Assembly (NCBI GenBank): GCA_050952465.1
Contig: JBMNKZ010000002.1
Span: forward strand, 62,001-126,000
DNA: 64,000 bases
Reading direction: 5' to 3'
Origin: DUPU01 sp050952465
GTDB taxonomy: Bacteria > Bacillota > Dehalobacteriia > Dehalobacteriales > Dehalobacteriaceae
Position numbers and translations under genes: made by a program. Within the stretch, counting starts at the first letter, position 1. Every line of letters begins with the position of its first letter. Positions 52,513 to 61,329 of this stretch are shown here, one piece after another. The notes beneath the pieces were generated by a model. The model saw only the letters and a program-made list of their open reading frames with translations, did not search any database and had not been told where the DNA came from.

Positions 52513-53514
52513 TCAAAATATCATATTAATTAAGGTAAAAATCAAGCCTGATAATAAAGCCGTAATAGGAATAGTTAAAATCCAGGCCCAGACGATATCT
52601 TTTGCCACTGTCCAACGTACTGAAGACAGTCTCTTAGCCGCCCCCACACCCATGATAGAGGTAGAAATAATATGCGTGGTGCTAACAGGGGAATGAAGCA
52701 TGGTGGCTGTAAAGATCACTGCCGCGGCTCCAGTCTCTGCGGCAAAACCGTTAACCGGTGCCAGGCGAGCCATATTCACACCCATAGTCTTAATAATTTT
52801 CCAGCCCCCCATAGAAGTCCCTGCCGCCATGGCTAACGCACAGGTAACTTTCACCCACAAAGGAACCGTAAACTCAGAAATCAAGCCGCCGCTAAGTAAA
52901 GCCATGGTGATAATACCCATAGATTTTTGCGCGTCATTTCCCCCATGATTTAATGCCATTAAAGCAGCAGAAACAATCTGAGCTTTCGAAAAAACCTTAG
53001 TCACCGTGGCAGGACGCCAAGATTTAAGAAGGATATTTAATAAGTTCATCAGAAGAAATCCCGCTAAAAATCCAATACAGGGGGATAAAAAGAGCCATAA
53101 TAAAATTTTGTCAAAAAAATTAATCCAATTGACAATGGAAATGGATCCGCTAAAAGCGATGGCCGCACCCAGTAAACCACCAATCAAGGCATGGGAACTG
53201 CTGCTGGGAAGGCCGAAATACCAGGTAATCAGGTTCCAGATAATTGCCCCTAAAAGAGTCGCAATAATCACCGTTTGTGGGATACTGTCGGGGTGAACAA
53301 TATCGGCCCCCACGGTTTTAGCAACTTTCACACTGATAAAAGCGCCCAGGAAGTTTAATACCGCGGCCATAGTGACAGCGGCATTGGGAGATAACACCCT
53401 GGTGGATACGGAAGTAGCAATAGAATTAGCCGTATCATGAAACCCATTAATAAAATCAAAGATTAAAGCTAAAATTACTATTGTTACTGTAATCATCAAA
53501 GTTAAATCAAGCAT
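52513..53514 (-). CDS. pit: Inorganic phosphate permease, PiT family
   Basis: Low-affinity phosphate/cation symporter with about ten membrane segments. The duplicated PiT signatures are present: FDFINGFHDTANSIAT (about residues 20-35) and NHGGNDAQKSMGIITMAL (about 190-207). LPSSSSHALIGGLLGAA and HSPVSTTHIISTSIMGVGAAK are further family motifs. The length is 333 residues. The start overlaps the DUF47 gene by 8 bases, the usual phoU-like/pit pair. Confidence 0.93.
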   Translation of the reverse strand: MLDLTLMITVTIVILALIFDFINGFHDTANSIATSVSTRVLSPNAAVTMAAVLNFLGAFISVKVAKTVGADIVHPDSIPQTVIIATLLGAIIWNLITWYFGLPSSSSHALIGGLLGAAIAFSGSISIVNWINFFDKILLWLFLSPCIGFLAGFLLMNLLNILLKSWRPATVTKVFSKAQIVSAALMALNHGGNDAQKSMGIITMALLSGGLISEFTVPLWVKVTCALAMAAGTSMGGWKIIKTMGVNMARLAPVNGFAAETGAAAVIFTATMLHSPVSTTHIISTSIMGVGAAKRLSSVRWTVAKDIVWAWILTIPITALLSGLIFTLINMIF

Positions 53515-54130
53515 GCTTCATTACGACCCCTTCAACTGTATTCGCCACATCCTCACAGGCATCCAAAATATCCTCCAGATGTTCATATATTTCTTTCCAT
53601 TTAATCACATCAAGTACCGGAACAGAATCACTAAACAGTCTCCTGATCGCTTTTCTAAAGATTTCATCCACCTCTTCTTCCAATCTATTGATCTCCACAA
53701 TGATCGCCGGCAGCCTTTTGCTCTTTTTAACGATCTTTAATTCCTCCATTAATTGAATCACCTGGTCGGTACCTTTTATCACCAGTTCGCTTATTTCTTT
53801 TGCTTCCGGAGTAACATCCTTTACGTTAAACATCACAAATCTACTGGCCGTAGCTTCAATAAAATCTGCGATATCATCCATCTGCTTACCGATAGTATAA
53901 ATATCTTCCCGGTCGATGGGGGTAATAAAGGACTTGTTTAACTCCTTAAAGATACGGTGCAGTGTTTTATCACATTTAACCTCGTTCTCCTTAATCTCTT
54001 TAAATCTCTGATCTGAATGCTCCAAATCGTTTAAAAAAACATCAAGCATTTCTGCAGAACTATATATCTGTTTGGCAAATAAAATAAACAAATCGTAGAA
54101 CTTATCATCTTTTGTCGAAAACTTAAACAT
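53507..54130 (-). CDS. DUF47 (PhoU-like) phosphate transport accessory protein
   Basis: Cytoplasmic helical partner of Pit transporters. The PhoU-like pattern includes EIKENEVKCDKTLHRIFKELNKSFITPIDREDIYTIGKQMDDIADFIEATA and LDACEDVANTVEGVVMKHA at the C-terminus. I start at the ATG at 54128-54130 (MFKFSTKDDKFYDLF), preceded by GGAGGG. The length is 207 residues. It precedes pit in the same operon. Confidence 0.9.
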   Translation of the reverse strand: MFKFSTKDDKFYDLFILFAKQIYSSAEMLDVFLNDLEHSDQRFKEIKENEVKCDKTLHRIFKELNKSFITPIDREDIYTIGKQMDDIADFIEATASRFVMFNVKDVTPEAKEISELVIKGTDQVIQLMEELKIVKKSKRLPAIIVEINRLEEEVDEIFRKAIRRLFSDSVPVLDVIKWKEIYEHLEDILDACEDVANTVEGVVMKHA

Positions 54131-54276
54131 TATAGCCCTCCTCATTAATAGTAACATCTAATTAAGATTATACTTAAACAGATTATTAACGTAAGATCGT
54201 AGAATTGCTAATTATCAAATAAACTCCACTGTAATCATATATTGAGAAAATCAAATTGACAATACCTAAATAAAAC

Positions 54277-54308
54277 AAAAATTTAGCAGACCCGATGAGT
54301 CTGCTAAA
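54277..54308 (-). terminator. Terminator after the lactate permease gene
   Basis: Stem TTTAGCAGAC (54282-54291) / GTCTGCTAAA (54299-54308), 7-base loop, followed on the minus strand by ATTTTTGTTTT. Confidence 0.85.
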
Positions 54309-54343
54309 CTATTATAACAATGTTAGACTACTTTATTTTTTTG

Positions 54344-55033
54344 CTAAGCCATCAGGAAACACATCACGGCAGTTGCTAAAGTGATGATCAAGGATATGCC
54401 AAAGGCTGTTTTTATCACCTTTGTTTCCTCACCCAAGGCATCTATAGTTGCCGCTGCATTTTGCAGCTTAGCCGGCGAAATCACGCTGGCCAATCCTCCG
54501 CCAATGGCGGTGGCCGCAGTGACAGTTAAGGGATTAACCTTTAATAAGTCTGATGTAATCATATTATACTTGGCAAACATGGCAACAGTAGAGGCTTCGC
54601 TTCCACTGACAAACCCGCCAAAGAGTCCCAGGGGAGCGGCAATTAAAGGATATAAACTCCCAATAAAGTCCGCCGAACCCTGGGCTAAAACCCAGATCAT
54701 ATTATGATCAGGATTAACCACCTGCCATTTTCCCGCCACATATTCTAAGCCGGTGTTATTCATGACAAAACCGATGGCAAAGAAAATAGCCGCAGAAAAG
54801 AAAGGTCTGAGTCCCCTTTTTAACCATTTACTTATAGTATACTTTACCTGTTGCCGGCTCGGTTTTAAGAAAATCGCCGCTGCCACCGTACTTACTAAAA
54901 CCCAGGTATAAGCATTCCAGAGCATCCGGGTTTTGATAATTTGCCCCGGGATTATGGAGATAGCCATCTCCATTTGATTAAAGAAAAACTGCTGCAGAGG
55001 CTGATAAAAATTCACCACAAATAAAACTATCAC
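54344..55033 (-). pseudogene. lldP: L-lactate permease LldP, C-terminal part (frameshifted)
   Basis: C-terminal half of a lactate/proton symporter, with about five membrane segments. LldP motifs include FIGSLYPLIAAPLGLFGGFVSGSEASTVAMFAKYN and GGGLASVISPAKLQNAAATI. Read one base out of frame with the N-terminal half, it joins as KKYLWSGALSPWIILVIVLF, which restores the family's SPWI motif. The break is at the T7 run 55073-55079 (plus strand). An internal ATG at 55033 has no convincing ribosome site, so this is not a separate gene. Confidence 0.85.
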
Positions 55034-55913
55034 TAAAATTATCCAAGGAGATAAAGCCCCTGACCAAAGATATTTTTTTCTCCGTGATTAAGTCTTCCTC
55101 TGTCAGCTTACTCCGATCGATAATGGGTTTACCTGTCACCCTTAAATAAATTAGCATAACCAAAATGGTACAAGCCCCGGCGACCACTCCTGTAAGTACA
55201 ACCCCGGATCTTAAAAAAGGAATGTATCCCATGGCTACAGCCACCCCGCCGTTAGTTAAACCGGCTAGGAGGCAGGGAAAAAATCCTTCTTTCATCAGTC
55301 GGGCTCCCCCTACAATCCAAAGCATACCAAAGCCAATTAGGGTGGAAATCACCGGAAGATACGCGGCAAAAATTTGAGCTGCCTGACTTAAAGGTACTCC
55401 GGTCAAATCGGAATATACTACCAACGGAGCCCCCAATAACGAAAAAGTACAAAGGGCATCAAACCCCAAAGCGGGAAGAGCAATTGCCACAAAGGTGGAG
55501 TAGCCGAGAGCAATTAAAATTGGCGGCAACACGGAGACTGGTGTAGCCCCTACGGAAACTAAAAGAGTTCCCGCCCCCACATTGATAAGCATAATCTGTA
55601 CTGCCTTGTCGGAAGACGCCAAAGTCTTCACAAAAACAGTGATCCGCTTAATGGCCCCGGTTGATTCCATAAAGGTAATTTGTAAAATTGAAATAAGTAC
55701 CATTAAGAAATAAGAAACAGGGAAAGAAGAAATTAGTCCTGCCAGACTTGCCCGCAGACCCAATTCCAAAGGTGTGTGAAAAAAAAGAATTGCAATAAGA
55801 AAGGTTAAAAACCATCCTGCCAGGCCGCTTAAGTCAGCAGCCCATTGCTTCCATGTCATGAGCAATACGATCACAACAATTGGAAGCACCGTCAATACAA
55901 CTGATAGTGCCAT
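54978..55913 (-). pseudogene. lldP: L-lactate permease LldP, N-terminal part (frameshifted)
   Basis: N-terminal half of LldP with about eight membrane segments and family motifs FMESTGAIKRITVF, NVGAGTLLVSVGATPVSVLPPILIALGYS and LGAPLVVYSDLTG. After the cytoplasmic loop (KLTEEDLITEKK) the frame is lost at a T7 run and about 30 unrelated residues follow. With T6 the gene reads through to 54344 and would be about 530 residues, a normal LldP. The ATG at 55911-55913 is chosen because GGGAGG lies 9 bases upstream. Confidence 0.85.
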
Positions 55914-56215
55914 TACTACCATCCTCCCATCCTACACATTTTTAAGTTTTTTTATGCCTTGAAAAATCTCGAAATTAGACTACCCGCCTGATAATCCCTA
56001 AACTTTTCGGCATTTAAATTGTATTCGTCAGAAATTCAAAAAAACCTGCTTCTAAGAAAAATTTTTTTATGGGAAATCAGCCCATTTCGTATATAATTCT
56101 TGCTGGGTTTTTTATTCAAAATTTATTGTGTTATAATTATACTTCAGATCAGGAGAAAAGTCGGCTTGTTTGATAAATAATTTTATGAGAAACAGAAAAT
56201 TTGAAAGGATTTGTT

Positions 56216-58285
56216 ATGAAAAAACTTGTATTAGCGGAAAAACCCAGCGTAGCCAGGGAAATTGCCCGGGTAATGAATTGTACCATTAAAAACAAAGGCT
56301 ATATGGAAGGACCAAACTATGTAGTCACTTGGGCCTTAGGACATCTGGTCACCTTAGCAGAACCGGATGATTACCAAGCTAAGTATAAAGAGTGGCGTCT
56401 AGAGGATCTCCCCATGATTCCGGAGAAAATGAAATTAAAGGTGATCCGTCAGACCTCCCATCAGTTTAATATTGTAAAAAATTTAATGAAACGAAATGAT
56501 ATAAAAGAGCTGGTAATCGCCACTGACGCCGGCCGAGAGGGAGAACTGGTAGCCCGCTGGATTATGGTGATGGCTAATTGGAAAAAGCCTTTTTCCCGGC
56601 TGTGGATTTCATCCCAAACGGACAATGCCATCCGGGAAGGTTTTGCCCATTTAAAGCCGGGTAAAGACTACAATAAACTCTTCGATGCCGCTGTCTGCCG
56701 GGCAGAAGCAGACTGGCTGGTGGGGCTGAATGTCACCCGGGCTTTAACCTGTAAATTTAATGCTCAGCTTAATGCCGGGCGAGTACAAACGCCCACCCTG
56801 GCCATGATTGTAGCGCGGGAAGAAGAAATCAAAAACTTTCGTCCCGTAGATTACTGGACAATTCGGGGGGATTTTGGAGATTACTTTGGAGATTGGCAAG
56901 ATAAATCCGGGAAAAACAGAATTTTTAAACTTGCGGAGGCAGAAGAAATTGTCTCTCGAATTAAAGGTAAGACCGGTGTGATCAAGGAAATGAAAGTGGA
57001 AAACAAAAGTGAACAGCCACCTTTAGCCTATGATTTAACTGAGCTTCAGAGGGACGCCAACAGGCGTTACGGGTTTTCCGCCCAAAAAACCCTATCTGTG
57101 CTTCAGGATCTCTATGAAAAGCATAAATTAGTTACCTATCCCCGAACCGATTCTCGCTATATTACCACGGATATGATCCCGACTCTTCCCTCTCGGTTGA
57201 GAAGTATGGCCGTGGGGCCTTATGCTTCTTTAGTGCAGCCTCTTTTAAGAAAAGAATTATCTTTGACCAAACGGTTTGTGAATAACAGCAAGGTGACGGA
57301 TCATCATGCGATTATTCCCACAGAACAGCCATTAAATTTGACTCGCCTTGATAGCGAAGAGAAACATCTATACGACTTAATTGCCAAAAGATTTGTTTCC
57401 CTCCTTTATCCAGCTTATCGTTACGAGAGCATTACCCTTGTGACGGAAGTAGATGGGGAGACTTTTATCTCTAAGGGAAGAAGGACTGTGGATCAGGGAT
57501 GGCATGCCGTAAGCACGGTCCTGAAGGAAAAAGAAGATTCCTCTGAAGATCGGATCCCGGAACAGTCTTTAACTCAATTTAAAAAAGGTGAAAAGAAACC
57601 GGTACATAAAGTTCAACTCCGAAGAGCCAAAACCAAACCACCGGCCCGATATACCGAAGCTACCCTCCTTACCGCCATGGAAAGTCCCGGCAAATTTATA
57701 GAAGATGAGGAACTGCGGGAAGCTATGAAAGGAAGCGGCCTAGGAACACCAGCCACCCGGGCGGAGATTATTGAAAAGTTACTGCATACCAGCTATATTG
57801 AACGACACGGCAAGGAATTAGTTCCTACTTCCAAAGGGATGCAGTTAATTAAATTAGTAGCTCCTGATTTAAGGTCTCCTGAACTGACTGCGAAATGGGA
57901 GCAGCAGCTTTCGGACATTGCCCAGGGCAAAGGGAAAAAGGAAGCCTTTATCTCAGGTATTCGGGAAAATACCGTCCACCTGGTAGAAAGTATTATTCGA
58001 GATGAAAAATCCGTTTATAGACCAGACAACGTCTCAAAAACCAAGTGCCCTATGTGCGGTAAATTTATGTTGATAGTCAATGGAAAAAGAGGAAAGATGC
58101 TTTCTTGCCCTGACCGAAAATGCGGCTACCGACAGCCGGAAAAGCAAGAGGAATTCGGTAATTTCAAGAGCTCAAAAAAAGCCAGTATCATGAACCAAAA
58201 ACTGATCAAGCGTTACTCGGATCATGAGGATATAGGAAGCAATTTAGGCAAGCTATTAAAGGAGGCCTTAGCAAAGAAAAAATAA
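56216..58285 (+). CDS. topB: DNA topoisomerase III TopB
   Basis: Type IA topoisomerase that separates single-strand-linked DNA. The Toprim domain begins KLVLAEKPSVAREIARVM (3-20), followed by IATDAGREGELVARW. The catalytic Tyr is in VTYPRTDSRYI (about residue 310), and HHAIIPTE, PARYTEATLLTAMESPGKF and GSGLGTPATRAEIIEKL follow. A C-terminal four-Cys zinc finger (CPMCGKF...CPDRKCGYRQ) is present. I start at the ATG at 56216, after GAAAGGA; the in-frame TTG at 56201 overlaps that site. The length is 689 residues. Confidence 0.95.
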   Translation: MKKLVLAEKPSVAREIARVMNCTIKNKGYMEGPNYVVTWALGHLVTLAEPDDYQAKYKEWRLEDLPMIPEKMKLKVIRQTSHQFNIVKNLMKRNDIKELVIATDAGREGELVARWIMVMANWKKPFSRLWISSQTDNAIREGFAHLKPGKDYNKLFDAAVCRAEADWLVGLNVTRALTCKFNAQLNAGRVQTPTLAMIVAREEEIKNFRPVDYWTIRGDFGDYFGDWQDKSGKNRIFKLAEAEEIVSRIKGKTGVIKEMKVENKSEQPPLAYDLTELQRDANRRYGFSAQKTLSVLQDLYEKHKLVTYPRTDSRYITTDMIPTLPSRLRSMAVGPYASLVQPLLRKELSLTKRFVNNSKVTDHHAIIPTEQPLNLTRLDSEEKHLYDLIAKRFVSLLYPAYRYESITLVTEVDGETFISKGRRTVDQGWHAVSTVLKEKEDSSEDRIPEQSLTQFKKGEKKPVHKVQLRRAKTKPPARYTEATLLTAMESPGKFIEDEELREAMKGSGLGTPATRAEIIEKLLHTSYIERHGKELVPTSKGMQLIKLVAPDLRSPELTAKWEQQLSDIAQGKGKKEAFISGIRENTVHLVESIIRDEKSVYRPDNVSKTKCPMCGKFMLIVNGKRGKMLSCPDRKCGYRQPEKQEEFGNFKSSKKASIMNQKLIKRYSDHEDIGSNLGKLLKEALAKKK

Positions 58286-58635
58286 AACGCTAAAGTTGAT
58301 AATCGAATGGCTTTTGCCTTTCCATTTTTCAATATTTTATATACTTAAAGCACTAACCGATAATTCGAAAACGCCTTGTTCTTGTCAATACAAGTTAAAA
58401 GTTTTAAAGTCTGATACAGAGCAAAGAAAAACGCTATTCTGATTAATGCATTAACTCAACCTGTAATATTGAATTCATTGTTTGTATATATTATGATTAA
58501 TATAAGAGCTTTTTAAATTTTTAGAAACACCTAAGCAAGGAGTAATCTGAACTCAGTGAAACGCATTTTAATACCACGATCATTATAGTAAATATTCAAC
58601 CAGAATATTATAAAAGAGGGAGATGGGTATTTATC
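58286..58635 (+). other. Intergenic region between topB and degV
   Basis: No gene seen in 350 bases. AATGG...CCATT with a short T-run at about 58307-58329 could be a weak topB terminator. A plausible promoter for degV is listed separately. The rest is AT-rich with no clear structure. Confidence 0.4.
58478..58506 (+). promoter_or_regulatory. Possible sigma-A promoter of the second degV gene
   Basis: TTGTTT (58478-58483), 17 bases, TATAAG (58501-58506). The leader would be about 120 bases. Confidence 0.4.
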
Positions 58636-59514
58636 ATGGTAAAATTTTGCGTCGCCACAGATTCAGGATGCGACCTTTCAGCCAAATTCTGTAAAGAGCG
58701 TGGTATATACGCTTATCGTATGAAATATACGATCGATAATAATGAGTTTTTTGATCAGATGGAACCAGAAGACTGTGTAAAGTTCTATAAAAAAATCCGG
58801 GAGGGTGCCATACCCCACACCAGCCAGATGACACCTTTTGAATTTATTGATTTTTGGAAAAAGATTTTTGAAAATTTTAATCTCCCAATTGTACATATTG
58901 CCCTGGGAAGTGCAATATCAGGAACTTATGCTAATGCAATTATTGCTAAAAAACTCTTTCTTGATTCCCATCCTCAGGCAAAAATTTATCTTGTTGACTC
59001 AACCTTGGCTTCTATCGGTTATGGTATGTTGTGCATTTGGGCCGCCAATATGAGGGATGCTGGGAAAACACCGGAAGAATGCGTGGAGATGTTGGAAAAG
59101 CGTAAATTATCTATAAATACTTATTACACGACAAATGACCTGAAGTATCTCTATCGCAGCGGCAGGGTGAACAAAGCCGGTGCCATCGTAGGCACTGCTT
59201 TAAGCATTAATCCCATATTAAATTTGGATAAAGAAGGCCATCTGGTTGTGCGTGAAAAAGTCAGAGGCCGTAAGAAAGCATTTAACCGCATTTATGATAT
59301 TGTTAAAGAACTTGTCATTGACCCGGAAGACCAGCTGGTTTATATTTGCCATTCAGACTGTCAAGCCAAAGAGATTAAGACCTTCTCTGATACTCTTATT
59401 AATAAAATACACTTCAAAGGCTCCTTTATCAGCTATATCGGGCCAACTATCGGTTCCCACTCCGGACCCGGTCTGATTGCAGCTTTTTTTGTCGGGCAAC
59501 CCAGATTTATGTGA
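58636..59514 (+). CDS. DegV family fatty-acid-binding protein (second copy)
   Basis: Same family as the protein at 49780-50646 but clearly diverged. Motifs: VATDSGCDLSAKFCKERGI (5-23), PHTSQMTPFEFIDFW, LGSAISGTYANAIIAKKL, VDSTLASIGYGML, LKYLYRSGRVNKAGAIVG and GPTIGSHSGPGLIAAFFVG. The length is 292 residues. The ATG follows AGAGGGAG. Paralogues of this family often differ in which fatty acid they prefer, but sequence alone cannot tell. Confidence 0.92.
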   Translation: MVKFCVATDSGCDLSAKFCKERGIYAYRMKYTIDNNEFFDQMEPEDCVKFYKKIREGAIPHTSQMTPFEFIDFWKKIFENFNLPIVHIALGSAISGTYANAIIAKKLFLDSHPQAKIYLVDSTLASIGYGMLCIWAANMRDAGKTPEECVEMLEKRKLSINTYYTTNDLKYLYRSGRVNKAGAIVGTALSINPILNLDKEGHLVVREKVRGRKKAFNRIYDIVKELVIDPEDQLVYICHSDCQAKEIKTFSDTLINKIHFKGSFISYIGPTIGSHSGPGLIAAFFVGQPRFM

Positions 59515-59698
59515 AAGATGGGTTGTTCTTCTTGGCCTCTGCCAACAATTTTTCATGACGGCCTTTCCGACTTCTGACCACCAGCGCTAAAAGCTGATGT
59601 AAGGTCTTAATGAGCTTTATCCCCTCTTCACTTTCCCCCAATTTAAGAACGGCCTTAATACAGACATCAATGGATCCGTCAGATAGTCTTCCGACCAT
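59507..59698 (-). CDS. Small hypothetical protein
   Basis: A 63-residue protein I do not recognise. It has an amphipathic helical middle (EEGIKLIKTLHQLLALVVRSRKGRHEKLLAEAKKN) and no signal peptide. The ATG (59696-59698) has only a weak ribosome site and lies within the last codons of the tiny ORF at 59679-59786, so it may be translated by coupling. It overlaps the convergent degV end by 8 bases. It could be one gene with the upstream ORF if the sequence holds a frameshift. Confidence 0.4.
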   Translation of the reverse strand: MVGRLSDGSIDVCIKAVLKLGESEEGIKLIKTLHQLLALVVRSRKGRHEKLLAEAKKNNPSFT

Positions 59699-59786
59699 AA
59701 TTTATTATTTCCGGCCCGTAATCACCTTGATATCCCTTACAAAATATAGTGTCTTTTTGATTAAATTGTTGTTGGGTGTAATCCAT
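59679..59786 (-). CDS. Tiny ORF (35 aa) with a strong ribosome site
   Basis: The ATG at 59784-59786 is preceded by AAGGAGGG at 8-9 bases, one of the best ribosome sites in the window. The product begins MDYTQQQFNQKDTIFCKGY and ends at a TGA (59679-59681). It overlaps the start of the next small ORF by 20 bases. Unknown protein; it may be a leader peptide or the 5' part of a frameshifted gene. Confidence 0.35.
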   Translation of the reverse strand: MDYTQQQFNQKDTIFCKGYQGDYGPEIINYGRKTI

Positions 59787-60052
59787 TATTTTACACCCTC
59801 CTTTAAGTTTATTATTCTCTAAAAACATTACGGCGGAGTATCGGTGGGACTCGCCAATAATAATTTTTGCCGGTAAGGTTATTGATCCTTAAAGTTGGAA
59901 TCTTTATTGCAACAAACAACGATTGGATCTTAGGAAAGCCTACATAATTTTTGACAAAGATAACATAATAAAATGAAGCATAACCATGCCCATAAACCAG
60001 AGATTTACTATCAATAACTTAAAGGAAAATATTTTTAGGAGGTTCTGATAAT

Positions 60053-61018
60053 ATGTTTACTCAAAACCCAAGAAAAACAGAGACCCGAAAAATTGGTTGT
60101 ATGCAGACATATACACTTTGGAGATGCTTATTTGATAGATATATTTTGCTTGATCACTTCAATGGATTGAAAAATTATGTTCATGATAAGGATTTTTTAA
60201 TTTATTTAACTAAAACCCTTGACGACTATCAAGATGAATGCCGTAAACTTGAAAAGCTTTTAGAAAAATATGCTATCCCTGGGCCGGAACCAAACCTAAG
60301 AGATGTCAATGTCGGTGGAAACTCGGAAGTAACAAAGGACAAAGGAACAGCACAAAGCTTATATTTATCGATGAGTGTTGATACCATGCGTTTAATGCAT
60401 GCGTTAAAAGATCAATTTATAAATGATGATATTAGAGAATTTACTACAGAATTGGCTAAAACGGCATTAAGGCGGGTCGATAGCTTCATATCATTTATTA
60501 AACTCAAAAACTGGCTTTCCTTACCCCCTCTTTATCCCAATACCTCCGCCCAAACTAAGGAAATTATCGCGGCTAATGAAGTCTATCTACTTTTTGAACA
60601 CCTAGCTTACAGGTATCAAAATAGCCGACTAACGTTATTGTTTAGTGCCGCTACCCGTCATGAAGAGTTTGCCGCCTTGTTAAAGAGTGGCCTAAAAATA
60701 CTTGAAAAGGAAATTAAAACACTAGAAGATAAGCTATTGGAATTTGGCATAACCCTTCCTAAAAGGTACTCAATTATTGAACCATTATATGAAAATAAAG
60801 ATATATTAGAAGATAGATATATGTATAATACCATCCTTCGTGGAATGAAGGACGCTTTATCCTTACAAGGGTCATTGATAAGTGAAATTACTGCTAATGA
60901 TGATTTAAGGAAATTCTTTATGAAACTCACATTTGATGAAATGAATTATATTAATAAATTTACGAAAATAGGAAAGCTAAGGGGCTGGATTTCGGAAGAA
61001 CCTGTTTTTATCTCTTAA
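60053..61018 (+). CDS. DUF3231 protein (two tandem repeats)
   Basis: A 321-residue helical protein with two DUF3231 repeats, at about residues 15-160 and 172-318. Each has a patterned start (QTYTLWRCLFDRYILLDHF; EVYLLFEHLAYRYQNSRL), a KLLEKYAIPGPEP / KLLEFGITLPKR loop, and a helical close with TFDEMNYINKF in the second. The family is typical of spore-forming Firmicutes and of unknown function. The ATG follows TAGGAGG. It stands alone, about 240 bases from its nearest neighbours. Confidence 0.82.
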   Translation: MFTQNPRKTETRKIGCMQTYTLWRCLFDRYILLDHFNGLKNYVHDKDFLIYLTKTLDDYQDECRKLEKLLEKYAIPGPEPNLRDVNVGGNSEVTKDKGTAQSLYLSMSVDTMRLMHALKDQFINDDIREFTTELAKTALRRVDSFISFIKLKNWLSLPPLYPNTSAQTKEIIAANEVYLLFEHLAYRYQNSRLTLLFSAATRHEEFAALLKSGLKILEKEIKTLEDKLLEFGITLPKRYSIIEPLYENKDILEDRYMYNTILRGMKDALSLQGSLISEITANDDLRKFFMKLTFDEMNYINKFTKIGKLRGWISEEPVFIS

Positions 61019-61329
61019 AACAATGTAAATACAGCTATTAAATGGGGAGAACTGGAATCATGTAGCCTCCTGCCCATAAGCGACCCTTTCCCCGAAATAT
61101 CAAGCAGCAGACAATTTAAGCACTTTATCTTTTCCTAAAATGTTTCACCAGGAAGTAACAAAACACTGTGCACATCCTTATATCCAGCCTTATTATAAAC
61201 TTCAATGTATTTTCAAAGAATGAGTTTTCATTATCCAAAAACTTTTCATTGACGGTATTGTTTCCTCTGCTATACAATAATAAGAATAGAATTTTAGCTA
61301 CTTACTTTTGAAAGAGGTGTGTTTTAGGC
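61019..61329 (+). other. Intergenic region before the acyl-CoA synthetase gene
   Basis: No gene seen in about 310 bases. It holds one good promoter candidate (61249-61276) and otherwise AT-rich sequence without a clear hairpin. Confidence 0.5.
61249..61276 (+). promoter_or_regulatory. Sigma-A promoter of the acyl-CoA synthetase operon
   Basis: TTGACG (61249-61254), 16 bases, TATACA (61271-61276); an alternative TACAAT -10 lies at 18-base spacing. The leader to the ATG is about 50 bases. Confidence 0.55.
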
